In this document: piece by piece, positions 44,509-54,100 of the stretch | How the letters are laid out: each line of letters opens with the position of its first letter | Position numbering within the stretch: the first letter of the stretch is position 1 | NCBI GenBank assembly: GCA_024703855.1 | Contig: CP087965.1 | Coordinates: 5,882,001 to 5,946,000 of the forward strand | Source of the DNA: Polaromonas sp. P2-4 | Lineage (GTDB): Bacteria; Pseudomonadota; Gammaproteobacteria; Burkholderiales; Burkholderiaceae_C | Direction: 5' to 3' | Length of the DNA stretch: 64,000 bases | Program-made: the position numbers and the translations under genes | The notes under the pieces: generated by a model | The model's input: the letters and a program-made list of their open reading frames with translations, nothing else | What the model was told of the DNA's origin: nothing | Databases searched by the model: none

Positions 44509-45494
44509 CTACTCTGCCCGCCGCAGTGCCTCGATCAGCATGGCGATGCTGCCGACTTGCAGTTTTTCGTAAATGACCTGGATCTGGTTGCGCACGGTGG
44601 CCGGAGAACGGTTCAGCGCCCGGGCAATCTCCTTATGGCTCTCACCCTTGGCAATCAGCCGCGCAATCGTCCACTCGCGCAGGGTGAGCAGATCCGCCAA
44701 GCAACGCGATCGGGCTTTCAAGAAAAGTAAGCCATGCTCTACGTACTGCCGCACCACCATAGTCCGGCCAATAAAGCGCTCGCCCGAAGACAGGGCGTCC
44801 ATCAGGTCTGCTGGCAATATAAGCCCGCTCCAGCCATTCCATTCGGCTTGCGCCAAGCCTTTGAATTGGGGGTCGGAGTGGTACAGAACACCGCGCGCAT
44901 CGGCTATCGCAGAGCCGTACGGCGACAAGGCTTTATCGGCCGCTTCCAGATGGTCCAGATGCATCACGCGGTTCATGGCCAGTGCCTGCATTACATGCGG
45001 GGCTAGCTGGCTGAGCAACTGGCGCTCGCCTTCTGTGCAATGCGCATCCTTGTCGGCGCGGTACAAGCTGAACCAATGCATGAAATTTTTACGCGGCAGA
45101 TTTTCGGCGGTCACAAAGAAATTTTCATGTTGAAAACGCCGCAAAAAGTCGCGTAACTCTTTTTATCCGCACCGGGAAAGCTGCTTTCCGTATGAAAGGT
45201 GTGGGTTACCCGGGGTTTTCCGAACACCGAGGCTGCAGCGCTGTCTTGGTGTTTAACTAGCTGATAGGCCACAACCATCTCGGGCGATTTCTCATGCAGG
45301 TGCACGGTATGGATATCAATGCCTTCTGGCTTGGTGGTCGCCGTGCCCCACATGGAGGAATCGAATGGCAGCACCTGCTTGATCTGTGCCAAGGCGGCGT
45401 CCTGGAAGTGCTGGATGGGCAATTCTTGCGACAAGCGGTAGAGCCGCAGCAGCAAGGTATTGAAATCGGCAGGCAGGTTCCGGTAATCGTGCAT
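44509..45494 (-). CDS. LuxR-type transcriptional regulator, copy 1 (one frameshift)
   Basis: About 328 residues: an N-terminal sensor-like region (PADFNTLLLRLYRLSQELPIQHFQDAALAQIKQVLPFDSSMWGTATT) with no recognised ligand domain, and a C-terminal LuxR HTH (LTLREWTIARLIAKGESHKEIARALNRSPATVRNQIQVIYEKLQVG). An A is lost from an A-run near 45160. The last 490 bp are almost identical to copy 2, while the 5' half is clearly divergent. Target genes unknown; the Thr-rich lipoprotein gene beyond copy 2 is a neighbour. Confidence 0.8.
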
Positions 45495-45553
45495 ATAGGG
45501 TGAATTTTTTCGTAGTGCGAGTGCGACTGGGATGGTATTTGGCGCCAGGGCCC

Positions 45554-46543
45554 CTACTCTGCCCGCCGCAGTGCCTCGATCAGCATGGCGATGCTGCCGA
45601 CTTGCAGTTTTTCGTAAATGACCTGGATCTGGTTGCGCACGGTGGCCGGAGAACGGTTCAGCGCCCGGGCAATCTCCTTATGGCTCTCACCCTTGGCAAT
45701 CAGCCGCGCAATCGTCCACTCGCGCAGGGTGAGCAGATCCGCCAAGCAACGCGATCGGGCTTTCAAGAAAAGTAAGCCATGCTCTACGTACTGCCGCACC
45801 ACCATAGTCCGGCCAATAAAGCGCTCGTGGCCCGAAGACAGGGCGTCCATCAGGTCTGCTGGCAATATAAGCCCGCTCCAGCCATTCCATTCGGCTTGCG
45901 CCAAGCCTTTGAATTGGGGGTCGGAGTGGTACAGAACACCGCACGCATCGGCTATCGCAGAGCCGTACGGCGACAAGGCTTTATCGGCCGCTTCCAGATG
46001 GTCCAGGTGCATCACGCGGTTCATGGCCAGTGCCTGCATTACATGCGGAGCCAGTTGACCCAAGAGCAGGCGTTCGTCCTCTGTGCAGTGGGCCTCTTTA
46101 TCGGCCCGGTACAGGCTGATCCAGTGGACAAAGTTGGTCCGGGGATTGCTGTCGGCCGCAATGAAGATGTTTTCATGTCCGAAGCGTCGCAAGAAATCCC
46201 GCAGCTCGCGTGTTTTTTGGTCACTGAACCAGCTCTCCGCATGGAAGGTCCGGGTCACGTGGGACTTGCCAAACACCGTGGCCGCCGCGCTATCTTGGTG
46301 TTTGACCGGCTCGTACGCCAGCAGCATCTCGGGCGATTTCTCATGCAAGTGCACGGTATGGATATCAATGCCTTCTGGCTTGGTGGTCGCCGTGCCCCAC
46401 ATGGATGAATCGAATGGCAGCACCCGCTTGATTTGCGCCAAGGCCGCGTCTTGAAAATGCTGGATGGGCAATTCTTGCGACAAACGGTAGAGCCGCAGCA
46501 GCAGCGTGTTGAAGTCCGCAGGCATGTCCCTGTCGTAGTGCAT
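45554..46543 (-). CDS. LuxR-type transcriptional regulator, copy 2
   Basis: A 329-residue paralogue of the preceding gene with an intact frame: PADFNTLLLRLYRLSQELPI, the GHENIFIAADSNPRTNFVHWISLYRADKEAHC region and the same LuxR helix-turn-helix at the C-terminus. MHYDRDMP at 46543 is chosen because it aligns with copy 1 and has GGAG upstream; a Met at 46561 is in frame. A perfect 18-bp palindrome sits just upstream. The two genes are head-to-tail, 59 bp apart. Confidence 0.85.
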   Translation of the reverse strand: MHYDRDMPADFNTLLLRLYRLSQELPIQHFQDAALAQIKRVLPFDSSMWGTATTKPEGIDIHTVHLHEKSPEMLLAYEPVKHQDSAAATVFGKSHVTRTFHAESWFSDQKTRELRDFLRRFGHENIFIAADSNPRTNFVHWISLYRADKEAHCTEDERLLLGQLAPHVMQALAMNRVMHLDHLEAADKALSPYGSAIADACGVLYHSDPQFKGLAQAEWNGWSGLILPADLMDALSSGHERFIGRTMVVRQYVEHGLLFLKARSRCLADLLTLREWTIARLIAKGESHKEIARALNRSPATVRNQIQVIYEKLQVGSIAMLIEALRRAE

Positions 46544-46559
46544 CGGCGTTCTCCACTCC

Positions 46560-46577
46560 ATAGTGCAATTGCACTAT
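46560..46577. promoter_or_regulatory. Perfect 18-bp palindrome upstream of LuxR copy 2
   Basis: ATAGTGCAATTGCACTAT, 17 bp before the start at 46543. The symmetry suits a dimeric regulator, possibly the LuxR protein itself. Not conserved before copy 1. Confidence 0.55.
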
Positions 46578-46698
46578 TGTGACACTTTGTATCTTGATCG
46601 AGACTTTCCAGCAATGCGCAAAACCTGGGAGTAATTCATCAAAGATGGAATGCGCATGGTGAAAAGTTAGCAAACCATTTGATCAAAAAGGACTTCTT

Positions 46699-48449
46699 AT
46701 GAATCTCTCTCGCACCCGACTGGGCCTGGTCCTTGCCACCGCATCCCTGCTAGGCTTGGCGGCCTGCGGTGGCGGAGGTGGTGACTCGGTGCCCACCGCC
46801 ACAACGACAACCTTCAGCGGCACAGCGGCCACCGGAGCGGCCATGGCCAATGCAACGGTCAGCATCACCTGCGCCAGCGGCTCCGGCACCACCACCACGG
46901 CCGCCAACGGCAGCTACACCAAAGACCTTACCAGCATCACCCTGCCCTGCGCCTTGCGTGCCGCCAGCAGCGATGGCACCACGGTGTTGTATTCGGTGAC
47001 CACTGCCACAGCAACCAGCAGCAGCACCCAAGTCGCCAACATCACGCCACTGACCCAGTTACTGGTAGCCAGTCTGGCGGGCATCGCTCCGGCCACCTTC
47101 TTTGACAACTTCAGTGCCAGCACCGCCAGCAGCGTGACGGCGAGTTCCGTGAGCGCCGCCCAAGCAGCGGTGTTGACCGCGCTGAGCAACGCGGGCCTGG
47201 ACACATCCAGCCTGCCAGACTTGCTCACCGGTAGCTTGGTGGCCGCAACCTCGACCACTAGCGGCAATGCCTACGACATCGTGCTGGACACCTTGCAAAC
47301 CCAGCTCACCAGTAGCGGCACCAGCCTGGCGGCCCTGACCACCGCCGTGGCTGCAGCCTCGCCCGCAGCAACCACCACGACAACGACCACCACAAACGTC
47401 GCCAGCCTGCCCGCATCCCAATTGCTCAAAGTCGCTGACAGCAATTGCGCCGCCCTGCGTAGCGGCGATTACTGGGCCATCACCCCTGCCATGGGCGGCA
47501 CGATTGCCAGCCAGTTCACCAGCGGCAGCTATAACGCCGGCACCAAGACGGCCACCAACCTGGCTGGAGCCTCCACCGTCTTCAGCGGCAATGGCGCCTG
47601 CCGCTACCTGGCCGCCGATGGTGTGAGCAACATCGTGGTGTCCCAAGCCGGTGTGGTCATGGCCCGCTACCAGGACGGTAGCAACGTCTCCCGGCTGGGC
47701 TTTGCCATCCCCAAGCAAAGCATTGCCTTGTCTGAACTGGCAGGCACCTGGAATGGTTTGGGCTTCGAGATAAACGATGCCGGCACCAGCTATGCCGCCA
47801 GCTCCTTCACCGCCACCATCAGCAGCACGGGCGTCGTGAGCGATGTGACCCACTGCAATGGCGCGTCCACCTCATCCATCTGCAGCGCAGAGACTCCCAC
47901 CATCAACTTCAGCAGCAACGGCGCGGGCGGTTTTGATATGGCCAGCACTGCCGTGGGCGATGTCTGGACCGACCGCGCCTTTGCCTACCGCGCTGGCAAC
48001 GGTGACCTGATGCTGGTTGAAGTGGCGGGCAATGGCAGCGTCTCCACCTGGACCAAAAGCGCACGCTGAGCCCGCCCGCCGTAGGCACGAACCAAGGCGG
48101 CAGTTGGAGCGTTCGCACCCTGAGCACACTCGTCGCCAACGCATTGAGCACCGACACCAACACGGTCACGGTCACGGCCGTCAACAGCGATGCAGGTAGC
48201 TTCACCCGCTCGGTAAACCTGGCGAACGGGACGGCCGACTACAGCGAGACGATTTTGCTCAACACCCCGCGTGTTGGCTACAACTTCCGTGCTGCGGGCT
48301 CGACCACTTCGACCTTCGATGGCCGCACCGTGAATCTCCGCGAAAGAACCAACCTGGGCTTGCGCGGCATGGGCGTCACGGTGCAATCGATACCCGTTCA
48401 AACCGGTATCACAAGCGCAGGCTTCCAGATGTCGGTTGACCAGCCCTAA
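46699..48449 (+). CDS. Large Thr/Ser-rich lipoprotein (one frameshift)
   Basis: About 583 residues. It starts MNLSRTRLGLVLATASLLGLAAC, a lipoprotein signal with Cys23 and then GGGGGD. An N-terminal beta domain follows (FSGTAATGAAMANATVSITCASGSG..), with Thr-rich linkers (a run of eight Thr near residue 230) and a C-terminal domain with LAGTWNGLGFEIN. The frame slips at an AAAA run near 48054; after it the protein continues TLSPPAVGTNQGGSW to FQMSVDQP. AAGGAC lies 6 bases upstream. Probably an outer-membrane or surface protein; function unknown. Confidence 0.7.
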
Positions 48450-48482
48450 ACAGCAAGGCGCTTGATGCGCCTGGTGTCCATG

Positions 48483-48524
48483 GCTCCCGTGCGCCCGTCC
48501 TTGACGGCGTGCCGGGGGCTTTTT
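48483..48524 (+). terminator. Intrinsic terminator after the lipoprotein gene
   Basis: GC-rich stem (GCTCCCG...CCCGTC / GACGG...GGGGGC) around CTT, followed by TTTTT. Placed between two convergent genes. Confidence 0.65.
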
Positions 48525-48527
48525 ACA

Positions 48528-48990
48528 TCACCCCACCAGCGCCGCCAACTGGTCCAGATCCATAAACGTGACCGACGCCCCGGCATCCCGCAAAGCCTGC
48601 GCATCCACATGGCCAGAGGTCGCAGGAGCGTAGCCGAACACCGGGTCTCCCCTGCGCCGCCACGCCCGCACGCACGCCGGTTACCGTGTCCTCCACCACC
48701 GCACAGCGCGCCGGCTTGGCCTGCAGCACAGCGGCCGCCACCAGATACACATCGGGCCAGGGCTTGGAGCGGGGCATTTCATGGCCACTAAAAATCAGGC
48801 CGTCGAAGTATTCAATCAATCCGATTTTTTGCAATTGCAACTCAACCTTGATGCAGTCCATCCCAGAGGCGCGGGCAATGCCGCCCCCATATACCGTGTG
48901 GATGGCTTGCACAGCAGCCACAGCAGCATGGATGTTAGGAATGCGCTGTAACTGGTCTTGCAAGGCCTGGTTGCAGCGAGCTCGGAACTA
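48528..48990 (-). pseudogene. HAD-family phosphatase, 5'-truncated and frameshifted
   Basis: The remaining C-terminal part reads IPNIHAAVAAVQAIHTVYGGGIARASGMDCIKVELQLQKIGLIEYFDGLIFSGHEMPRSKPWPDVYLVAA, with motif II Ser, motif III Lys (KPWPDVY) and motif IV VVEDTVTGVRAG; then after a slip near 48645 PVFGYAPATSGHVDAQALRDAGA. The N-terminal nucleophile DxDxT segment is gone; the gene is cut at about 48990, where IS91-type sequence begins. It resembles beta-phosphoglucomutase/YniC-like enzymes. Confidence 0.75.
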
Positions 48991-49004
48991 ACCACATTTA
49001 CCAC

Positions 49005-49209
49005 TCGACTGCGGTTTGGGACAGTGGTAGATCAGGTCGACGCCCTGTTTGCGCAGGCGCTCCATCGAAAACGGTGGTCGGGCGCAGTAGCGCAGCAAGC
49101 GCTCAAGCCCCGCGCGGTCACTGGCTGCGATGCACACCCCGGCATCGACCGAGAAGCCACCACCATGCTGATGGCTGAGCATCTCTTTGGCGTCATGAGG
49201 CTCGATCAA
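49005..49209 (-). pseudogene. Fragment of an IS91-type transposase
   Basis: Frame FSVDAGVCIAASDRAGLERLLRYCARPPFSMERLRKQGVDLIYHC matches the transposase at 54101-55783 (FSVDAGVCIEAHDRAALERLLRYCARPPFAMDRLRKEGAALVYRC). About 65 codons remain, divergent enough to be a different, older element. Confidence 0.85.
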
Positions 49210-49224
49210 GCCCCTGCCTATGGC

Positions 49225-49256
49225 AAAAAGCCCGGACCTGTGCAGGCCCGGGCTTT
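49225..49256 (-). terminator. Terminator copied with the lpdA fragment
   Basis: GCCCGGGCCTGCACAGGTCCGGGC followed by TTTTT on the minus strand. Same position and form as the lpdA terminator at 56871, so it came with the duplicated 3' end. Confidence 0.75.
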
Positions 49257-49278
49257 GTATCGAGACTTAGGGTACAGG

Positions 49279-49520
49279 CTACTTGTGCGCTGGCGGCAAA
49301 TCCGTGCAGCTGCCATGCGCCACCTCAGCCGCCATGCCGATGCTTTCGCCCAGCGCCGGATGCGGGTGAATGGTTTTGCCAATGTCTACCGCATCCGCGC
49401 CCCTCTCGATGGCCAGTGCTATCTCGCCAATTATGTCGCCCGCGTGGGTGCCGACCATGCCACCGCCCAGAATCTTGCCGTGGCCATGCGCCTCGGGGCT
49501 GTCATCAAACAGCAACTGAA
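49279..49520 (-). pseudogene. lpdA 3' fragment (about 80 codons)
   Basis: Frame LLFDDSPEAHGHGKILGGGMVGTHAGDIIGEIALAIERGADAVDIGKTIHPHPALGESIGMAAEVAHGSCTDLPP, the dimerisation-domain end of dihydrolipoyl dehydrogenase including the catalytic HPHP. It is contiguous to its stop, and starts without a proper N-terminus next to the stop of the 7TMR-DISM gene. Confidence 0.85.
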
Positions 49521-49541
49521 TTTGCCCACCCATCAAGCTCA

Positions 49542-51359
49542 TCAGCGCTGGAACCGCAAGCTGGTTTCCGACGAGTCAACACGGCGCGTGGGTATCTGTG
49601 GGTCGAGGAAACGGATGGCGCGGCGGGTCCCGTCGTTTCTGTCCAGAAGCTCGTGCAGAGCATGATCCAACGCACTGAAATTGCCGAAAAAACTTTGCCT
49701 CAAACCCACGCCAATACGAAACTGCACCGCAACCACCGACGGGTCGTGGGCATCACGCATCAGTCCCAATGCGATGAGTCGAGCCAAACGGCCCGACAGG
49801 GCTTCGCGCGGCGGTATACCCGTCATAACGATGCCGATTCGATTTCGATTCAGGCGTCCGACGATGTCAAAGTCCCGGGCGATGGTGCGCACAAGACGAG
49901 CGCTGCGCGCCATGAGGGCTTCAATATCAACAGTGTTCAAGAAATCGGCCTCCACAGGCTCCACGATGACGTAGACAACGGCAACGTCAGGGCCAGGGAG
50001 GGCGACGGCATTCCAGATGCGAACAGCCTTGTCGCGAAAGGCCGCCAGTTTGAGGAAACCTGTCAACGGGTCGTAATGGGCGGCCACCTGTTCGCGCACT
50101 GACTGCGCATGGCGCAGCCGCCTGTAGGCATTGATGCACAGCATCATGGCCACGGCCTCGGCAATCGCTGCCGCAACCGGAGTCTCGTTGGGAAGCCAAG
50201 GTGCGGTAATGAGCCCCACGCTATGCGCAAGTGTCAGAGCGATGCAGCACAGATAGGGCACATAGACCAGCAGCCAGTAGCCCCCGAAGATCACGCCGCG
50301 TCGCCAGGCGCGGATGGCAGCGAAGATGATGAACGAGAAAACGCTCAGGGACAGAAAATGAAACCCCAATATGTACCAGTCGTAGCGCTCGCTCAGGAAT
50401 GTGAGCAAGACATACATGGCGCACAAGGCCACAAGCACGCGCGTCGTGATGTGAAATGCCCGGCTCTGGAGACTCCCAAACATGGAGCGACTGAACTCAA
50501 GGTTGAAAGCAAACGCAGCCATGACGGAGTAAGTGATGGCATCGCTGGCAAACTTTGTAGCATCCGGCCAGAAGCTGCGCTGGGCGATGCCGGTGTAACA
50601 CAAAGCGGCCATCATTGTGAACACGAGATAGCCGGCATACCAGCCATAAGTCCGGTCCCGGTAAGCCAGGGTCATCTGTGCACAGGTCAAACTCAGCGTC
50701 ACCACCACACCTAATAGCAGGCCGGTCCAGAGCATTTGGGCACTATCTCGACGGGTGGCATCGCTGGCCCGCACAATCACAGGCTGCAGGTTGGTGGGAA
50801 GCTGGTGCACCACGCGAATGAACACGTCCTGCTCGCCTGCGGCATATGATCGCAGTGGAAAACGTGGGCGCAGAGAGTCAACGGGCCACTGGTTATGCGC
50901 AACGCGATCACCAGCCGCAGATACCCGCCATTGCCCGCCTGCATCGCGCTGGAACACCTCGTAGCGGTCAACAATCACAGAGGGAAACTCCAGCAGCCAC
51001 TCGCTGCTTTCCATCGGCTGGAGCGCCGACACTTTGAGCTTTAGCCACAGCGGCGTATCCCGACCTACGGTGTACAGCTTGGTCGGTACAAACAGCTCGA
51101 AGCCTTCCGTGACCAAGGCTGCCACCTGATCGATGCTGGTTTCCGCACTCATACCCTCCAGCACACGCAGCGGCGCTGGATACACAGCAGGCGTATCGCC
51201 AACCAACGGCACAACCTGAAGCACACCTGCATGTAAACCCGACGCAAACAACACGAACCCTGCGAGGATGAGCGGTAACAGCAAAATTGCCCACCAAGAC
51301 CGCCGCAGGCCTGTGTTTGTTGATCCAGGTCTCACAAGCTGGCGTTGATGTTCTGTCAT
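49542..51359 (-). CDS. 7TMR-DISM membrane sensor with a degenerate GGDEF-like domain
   Basis: A 605-residue protein. A signal-anchor helix (SWWAILLLPLILAGFVLFASG) precedes a periplasmic 7TMR-DISM extracellular domain (residues 60-200, with TPLWLKLKV and YEVFQRDAGGQWRVSAAGD), seven membrane helices (210-400), and a C-terminal domain beginning HYDPLTGFLKLAAFRD, as GGDEF domains do. The GGDEF catalytic motif is absent: the expected place reads DIVGRLNRNRIGIVM. It is probably a signalling receptor without cyclase activity. Both flanks carry lpdA 3' fragments, so the gene sits as an island between them. Confidence 0.8.
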   Translation of the reverse strand: MTEHQRQLVRPGSTNTGLRRSWWAILLLPLILAGFVLFASGLHAGVLQVVPLVGDTPAVYPAPLRVLEGMSAETSIDQVAALVTEGFELFVPTKLYTVGRDTPLWLKLKVSALQPMESSEWLLEFPSVIVDRYEVFQRDAGGQWRVSAAGDRVAHNQWPVDSLRPRFPLRSYAAGEQDVFIRVVHQLPTNLQPVIVRASDATRRDSAQMLWTGLLLGVVVTLSLTCAQMTLAYRDRTYGWYAGYLVFTMMAALCYTGIAQRSFWPDATKFASDAITYSVMAAFAFNLEFSRSMFGSLQSRAFHITTRVLVALCAMYVLLTFLSERYDWYILGFHFLSLSVFSFIIFAAIRAWRRGVIFGGYWLLVYVPYLCCIALTLAHSVGLITAPWLPNETPVAAAIAEAVAMMLCINAYRRLRHAQSVREQVAAHYDPLTGFLKLAAFRDKAVRIWNAVALPGPDVAVVYVIVEPVEADFLNTVDIEALMARSARLVRTIARDFDIVGRLNRNRIGIVMTGIPPREALSGRLARLIALGLMRDAHDPSVVAVQFRIGVGLRQSFFGNFSALDHALHELLDRNDGTRRAIRFLDPQIPTRRVDSSETSLRFQR

Positions 51360-51473
51360 GCACCGAAGTTTACTGTCCGAGCGGTTGCGAAAAGACGCTT
51401 TTCCAAGAACAGTTTAGCAAGCAGCCCCCGACACGGTGACGCCTTTGTTTATGAGCGATCAGTAAGGCTCCCC

Positions 51474-51874
51474 TTACCTCTTCGCAGGCGGCAAGTCAGT
51501 ACAACTGCCGTGCGCCACTTCTGCCGCCAGGCCCATGCTCTCGCCCAGCGTCGGGTGCGGGTGAATGGTTTTGCCGATGTCGACGACATCCGCGCCCATT
51601 TCAATCGCCAGCGCAATCTCGCCAATCAGGTCACCGGCGTGCGTGCCCACAATGCCGCCGCCCAGAATCTTGCCGTGGCCATGCGCTTCGGGTGAATCGT
51701 CAAACAGCAGCTTGGTAAAGCCTTCATCGCGGCCGTTGGCAATGGCGCGGCCCGAGGCCGTCCACGGGAACAGGCCTTTTTGACCTTGATGCCCTGGGCC
51801 TTGGCCTGATCTTCCGTCAGGCCGACCCAAGCCACCTCGGGGTCGGTGTACGCCACGCTCGGAATCACACTTTC
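51474..51874 (-). pseudogene. lpdA 3' fragment (about 130 codons, one frameshift)
   Basis: SVAYTDPEVAWVGLTEDQAKAQGIKVKK, then after one lost base near 51780 GLFPWTASGRAIANGRDEGFTKLLFDDSPEAHGHG..., ending SCTDLPPAKR. It matches lpdA 56926-57320 closely. Upstream homology stops at about 51874 (after RVIPS-equivalent). Confidence 0.85.
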
Positions 51875-52135
51875 GGGGTGATCGGGCAGCGCCGGCCGCG
51901 AGGCGGCATTGCCGCGTTCGCTCTTCACATCGGCGGCGCCGGCGGGGTCGGGCTGGGGCTGCGGAATCTTCTGGTCCGGAAAGCGGTGCGTCATCGCGTC
52001 ACCGAGCGGGGTGGGGTCGTCAGGTGGCATGGTGATCTCCTGCTGACTCCATGATCGCCGCGCGCCGTGCCGGAATCCAGGGCAACACGCTTGAATCGAT
52101 GTCGGCGCAGAACTACAAGCCGCGCAACGCTGGCT
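51875..52135. other. Spacer with an unassigned open frame
   Basis: The frame MPPDDPTPLGDAMTHRFPDQ...AADVKSERGNAASRPALPD (minus, from 52030) runs straight into the lpdA fragment. It has a fair upstream GGAGAT but I do not recognise it; it may be the head of a truncated gene. Nothing is seen in 52031-52135. Confidence 0.3.
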
Positions 52136-53819
52136 TCATCCCACGTCCTCGCGCAACGACTGGATCACGTCCCGGAACTCCTCCTGGTTGCGCTCGCTCA
52201 GCGCCGAGAGCGCCTCGTGCGCGCGCAGGACACGCTTTCGCGCCGCCGCCGGATCGTTCCCGCTGTTCAGCGCATAGAGCTCGGGCGCGGCGGGGACGTC
52301 ATCACGGATGTGGGCCAGCACCTGTTCCATGCTCAGTTCCTCGAACAGCGCCCGCACTGCCGGCATCACGCCCACCAAGATTACGCGGCCGCGGGCCACC
52401 AGTTCGTGAACTGTGCCCAGGAAAGTGCTGTCCAGGTATTCGCAGCCGGAGAGATCGAGAACCAGCGCATGTCCTTCGTCCAGCACGGCCTGCGCTGTTT
52501 CATGGAAGGCATCGCATTGCGTCCATGTCGCCCGACCGCGCAGCGCGAGGTACGCGGCGTGTTCAGCCTCACCGTAGAACACCCCTGCGCCTTCCGGCCG
52601 CGACGCGGCCGAGGCCGCCGCAACAGGGACTGCGGCGCCGTTGTCGAACCACGAAATGCCTGCATGTGCGTCGATGAGCAGGATGGTGACGTCGTCGCGG
52701 TCGGCGCTGGTGTCATGGCCGAGCAGCGCCATCACTTCCATCGCGCTGGAGAGCGGGCTGGACAGCACCTGCTCCACCCGTTCCAGCTCCTGCTGCGTCC
52801 CGGACGGCAGGAGCCCGTCGGTATAGAGGAGGATCCGGTCGCCCGCCGCGACCTGGATACGCTCCTGCCGGAACTGCGCATCCGGGGCCAGCCCGAGCGC
52901 GGGACCCGTGCGGCGAACGAGGCGCGTCTCCCGGCCTGCGCGCGTGCAGCACGGGCGGATGTCCCGCCGATGCCAGCGTGAGGGTGGCGTCCGAAGTGTC
53001 CAGCAAGCCCAGAACCACTGTCAGGAAGAGTCCCGGTGCGGCGTGCGCCTGGCAGAGCGAGCGATTCACCGCGTCCAGCACCTCCGCCGGCGGCAGCGCG
53101 CGGCCTGTCGCGGGATCCGCCAACACCAGGCGCTGCTTGAACAGCACGGAGAGCATCGCCGAGGTCACGCCGTGGCCGGTTGCGTCGGCCAGGTAGAAGG
53201 CCAAGTGGCGCTCGCTCAGCCGGACCACGTCATAGAGGTCACCGCCGACATGCTGGCCCGGCCGGTAAACCGCCTGGATGCAATAGCCCTCCATGGGAGG
53301 CGGACTGCGCGGCAGCAGGGCGCGCTGGATCACCTCCGCCCGCTCCAGGTCGCGCCGCAGCACCCCGGAAGTCTCTTCCAGCTCCCTGACCTTGCGCTCC
53401 AACTCGCCGTGCAGCTGCTTGCGCTCGGCGATCAGTCGCCGTCGCTCGAGCGCGTTGCGCACCGCGACTTCCAGCTCTTCGGTCCGCGATGACTTCGCCA
53501 CGAAGTCGAAGGCCCCCAACCGGGTCGCCGCCACCGCGGAGTCGAAAGTGTCCAGCCCGGAGAGGACGATCCACATCGCATCCGGCACCGCGTCGCGGCC
53601 CCAGCGCAGCAGCTCCAGCCCATCCATGCGCGGCATCACGATGTCGGTGAGCACCACCGCGACATGCGGGTGCTGACGCAGAACCTCCTGCGCCGCGATG
53701 CCATCGACTGCCTCCAGGACCGCGCAACCCACACCCTCCAGCGCGTGCTTCGCCAGCATGCGGGTGACGAGTTCATCGTCCACCACCAGCGCGAGAGGAT
53801 GAGCAGCGTCGAGATTCAT
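52136..53819 (-). CDS. REC-PP2C-STAS signalling protein (one frameshift)
   Basis: Three domains in about 561 residues. REC at 1-120: ALVVDDELVTRMLAKHAL, VVLTDIVMPRMDGLELL (phospho-Asp) and a Lys in FDFVAKSS. A coiled coil at 125-165. A SpoIIE/RsbU-type PP2C phosphatase: GQHVGGDLYDVVRL, FYLADATGHGVTSAML, VLGLLDTSDATLTLASAGHPP, then after a slip near 52905 GDRILLYTDGLLPSG and DRDDVTILLID. A C-terminal STAS domain: LVLDLSGCEYLDSTFLGTVHEL (Ser/Thr site). It resembles a self-contained partner-switching module controlling a sigma factor or other output. Confidence 0.8.
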
Positions 53820-54100
53820 CCCTGATCAGACATCGAGCGTGCCATGCAAGGATTCTGCGGGGCGGCGGGCGCGATGGCAAGTTGCCCGCATCGTCGAGAT
53901 CGACCCTCCCAGGACGGATAGGAAATTCAACCGCATGAGGCGAAGTATGACATGGGTTGGGCGCATCAAAACGCCCCCGCTCCCTAGAGTTTGAGTCGCC
54001 GAACCACGTGATTGGCGGATACCCTTGCTCGCCAAGCGATGTTCGGTCTGCCGCACACGCAGCCCTGCCCGCAGCGAGTCAGAATCGCCGCTTTGACCTG
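53820..54100. other. Spacer upstream of the REC-PP2C-STAS gene
   Basis: No gene supported. 53912-53947 repeats the motif at 12841-12876 (TAGGAAATTCAACCGC core). Confidence 0.4.

Noticed and set aside
49542..51359. Active diguanylate cyclase
   Set aside because: The domain begins like GGDEF (YDPLTGF), but the GGDEF signature and metal-binding residues are missing.
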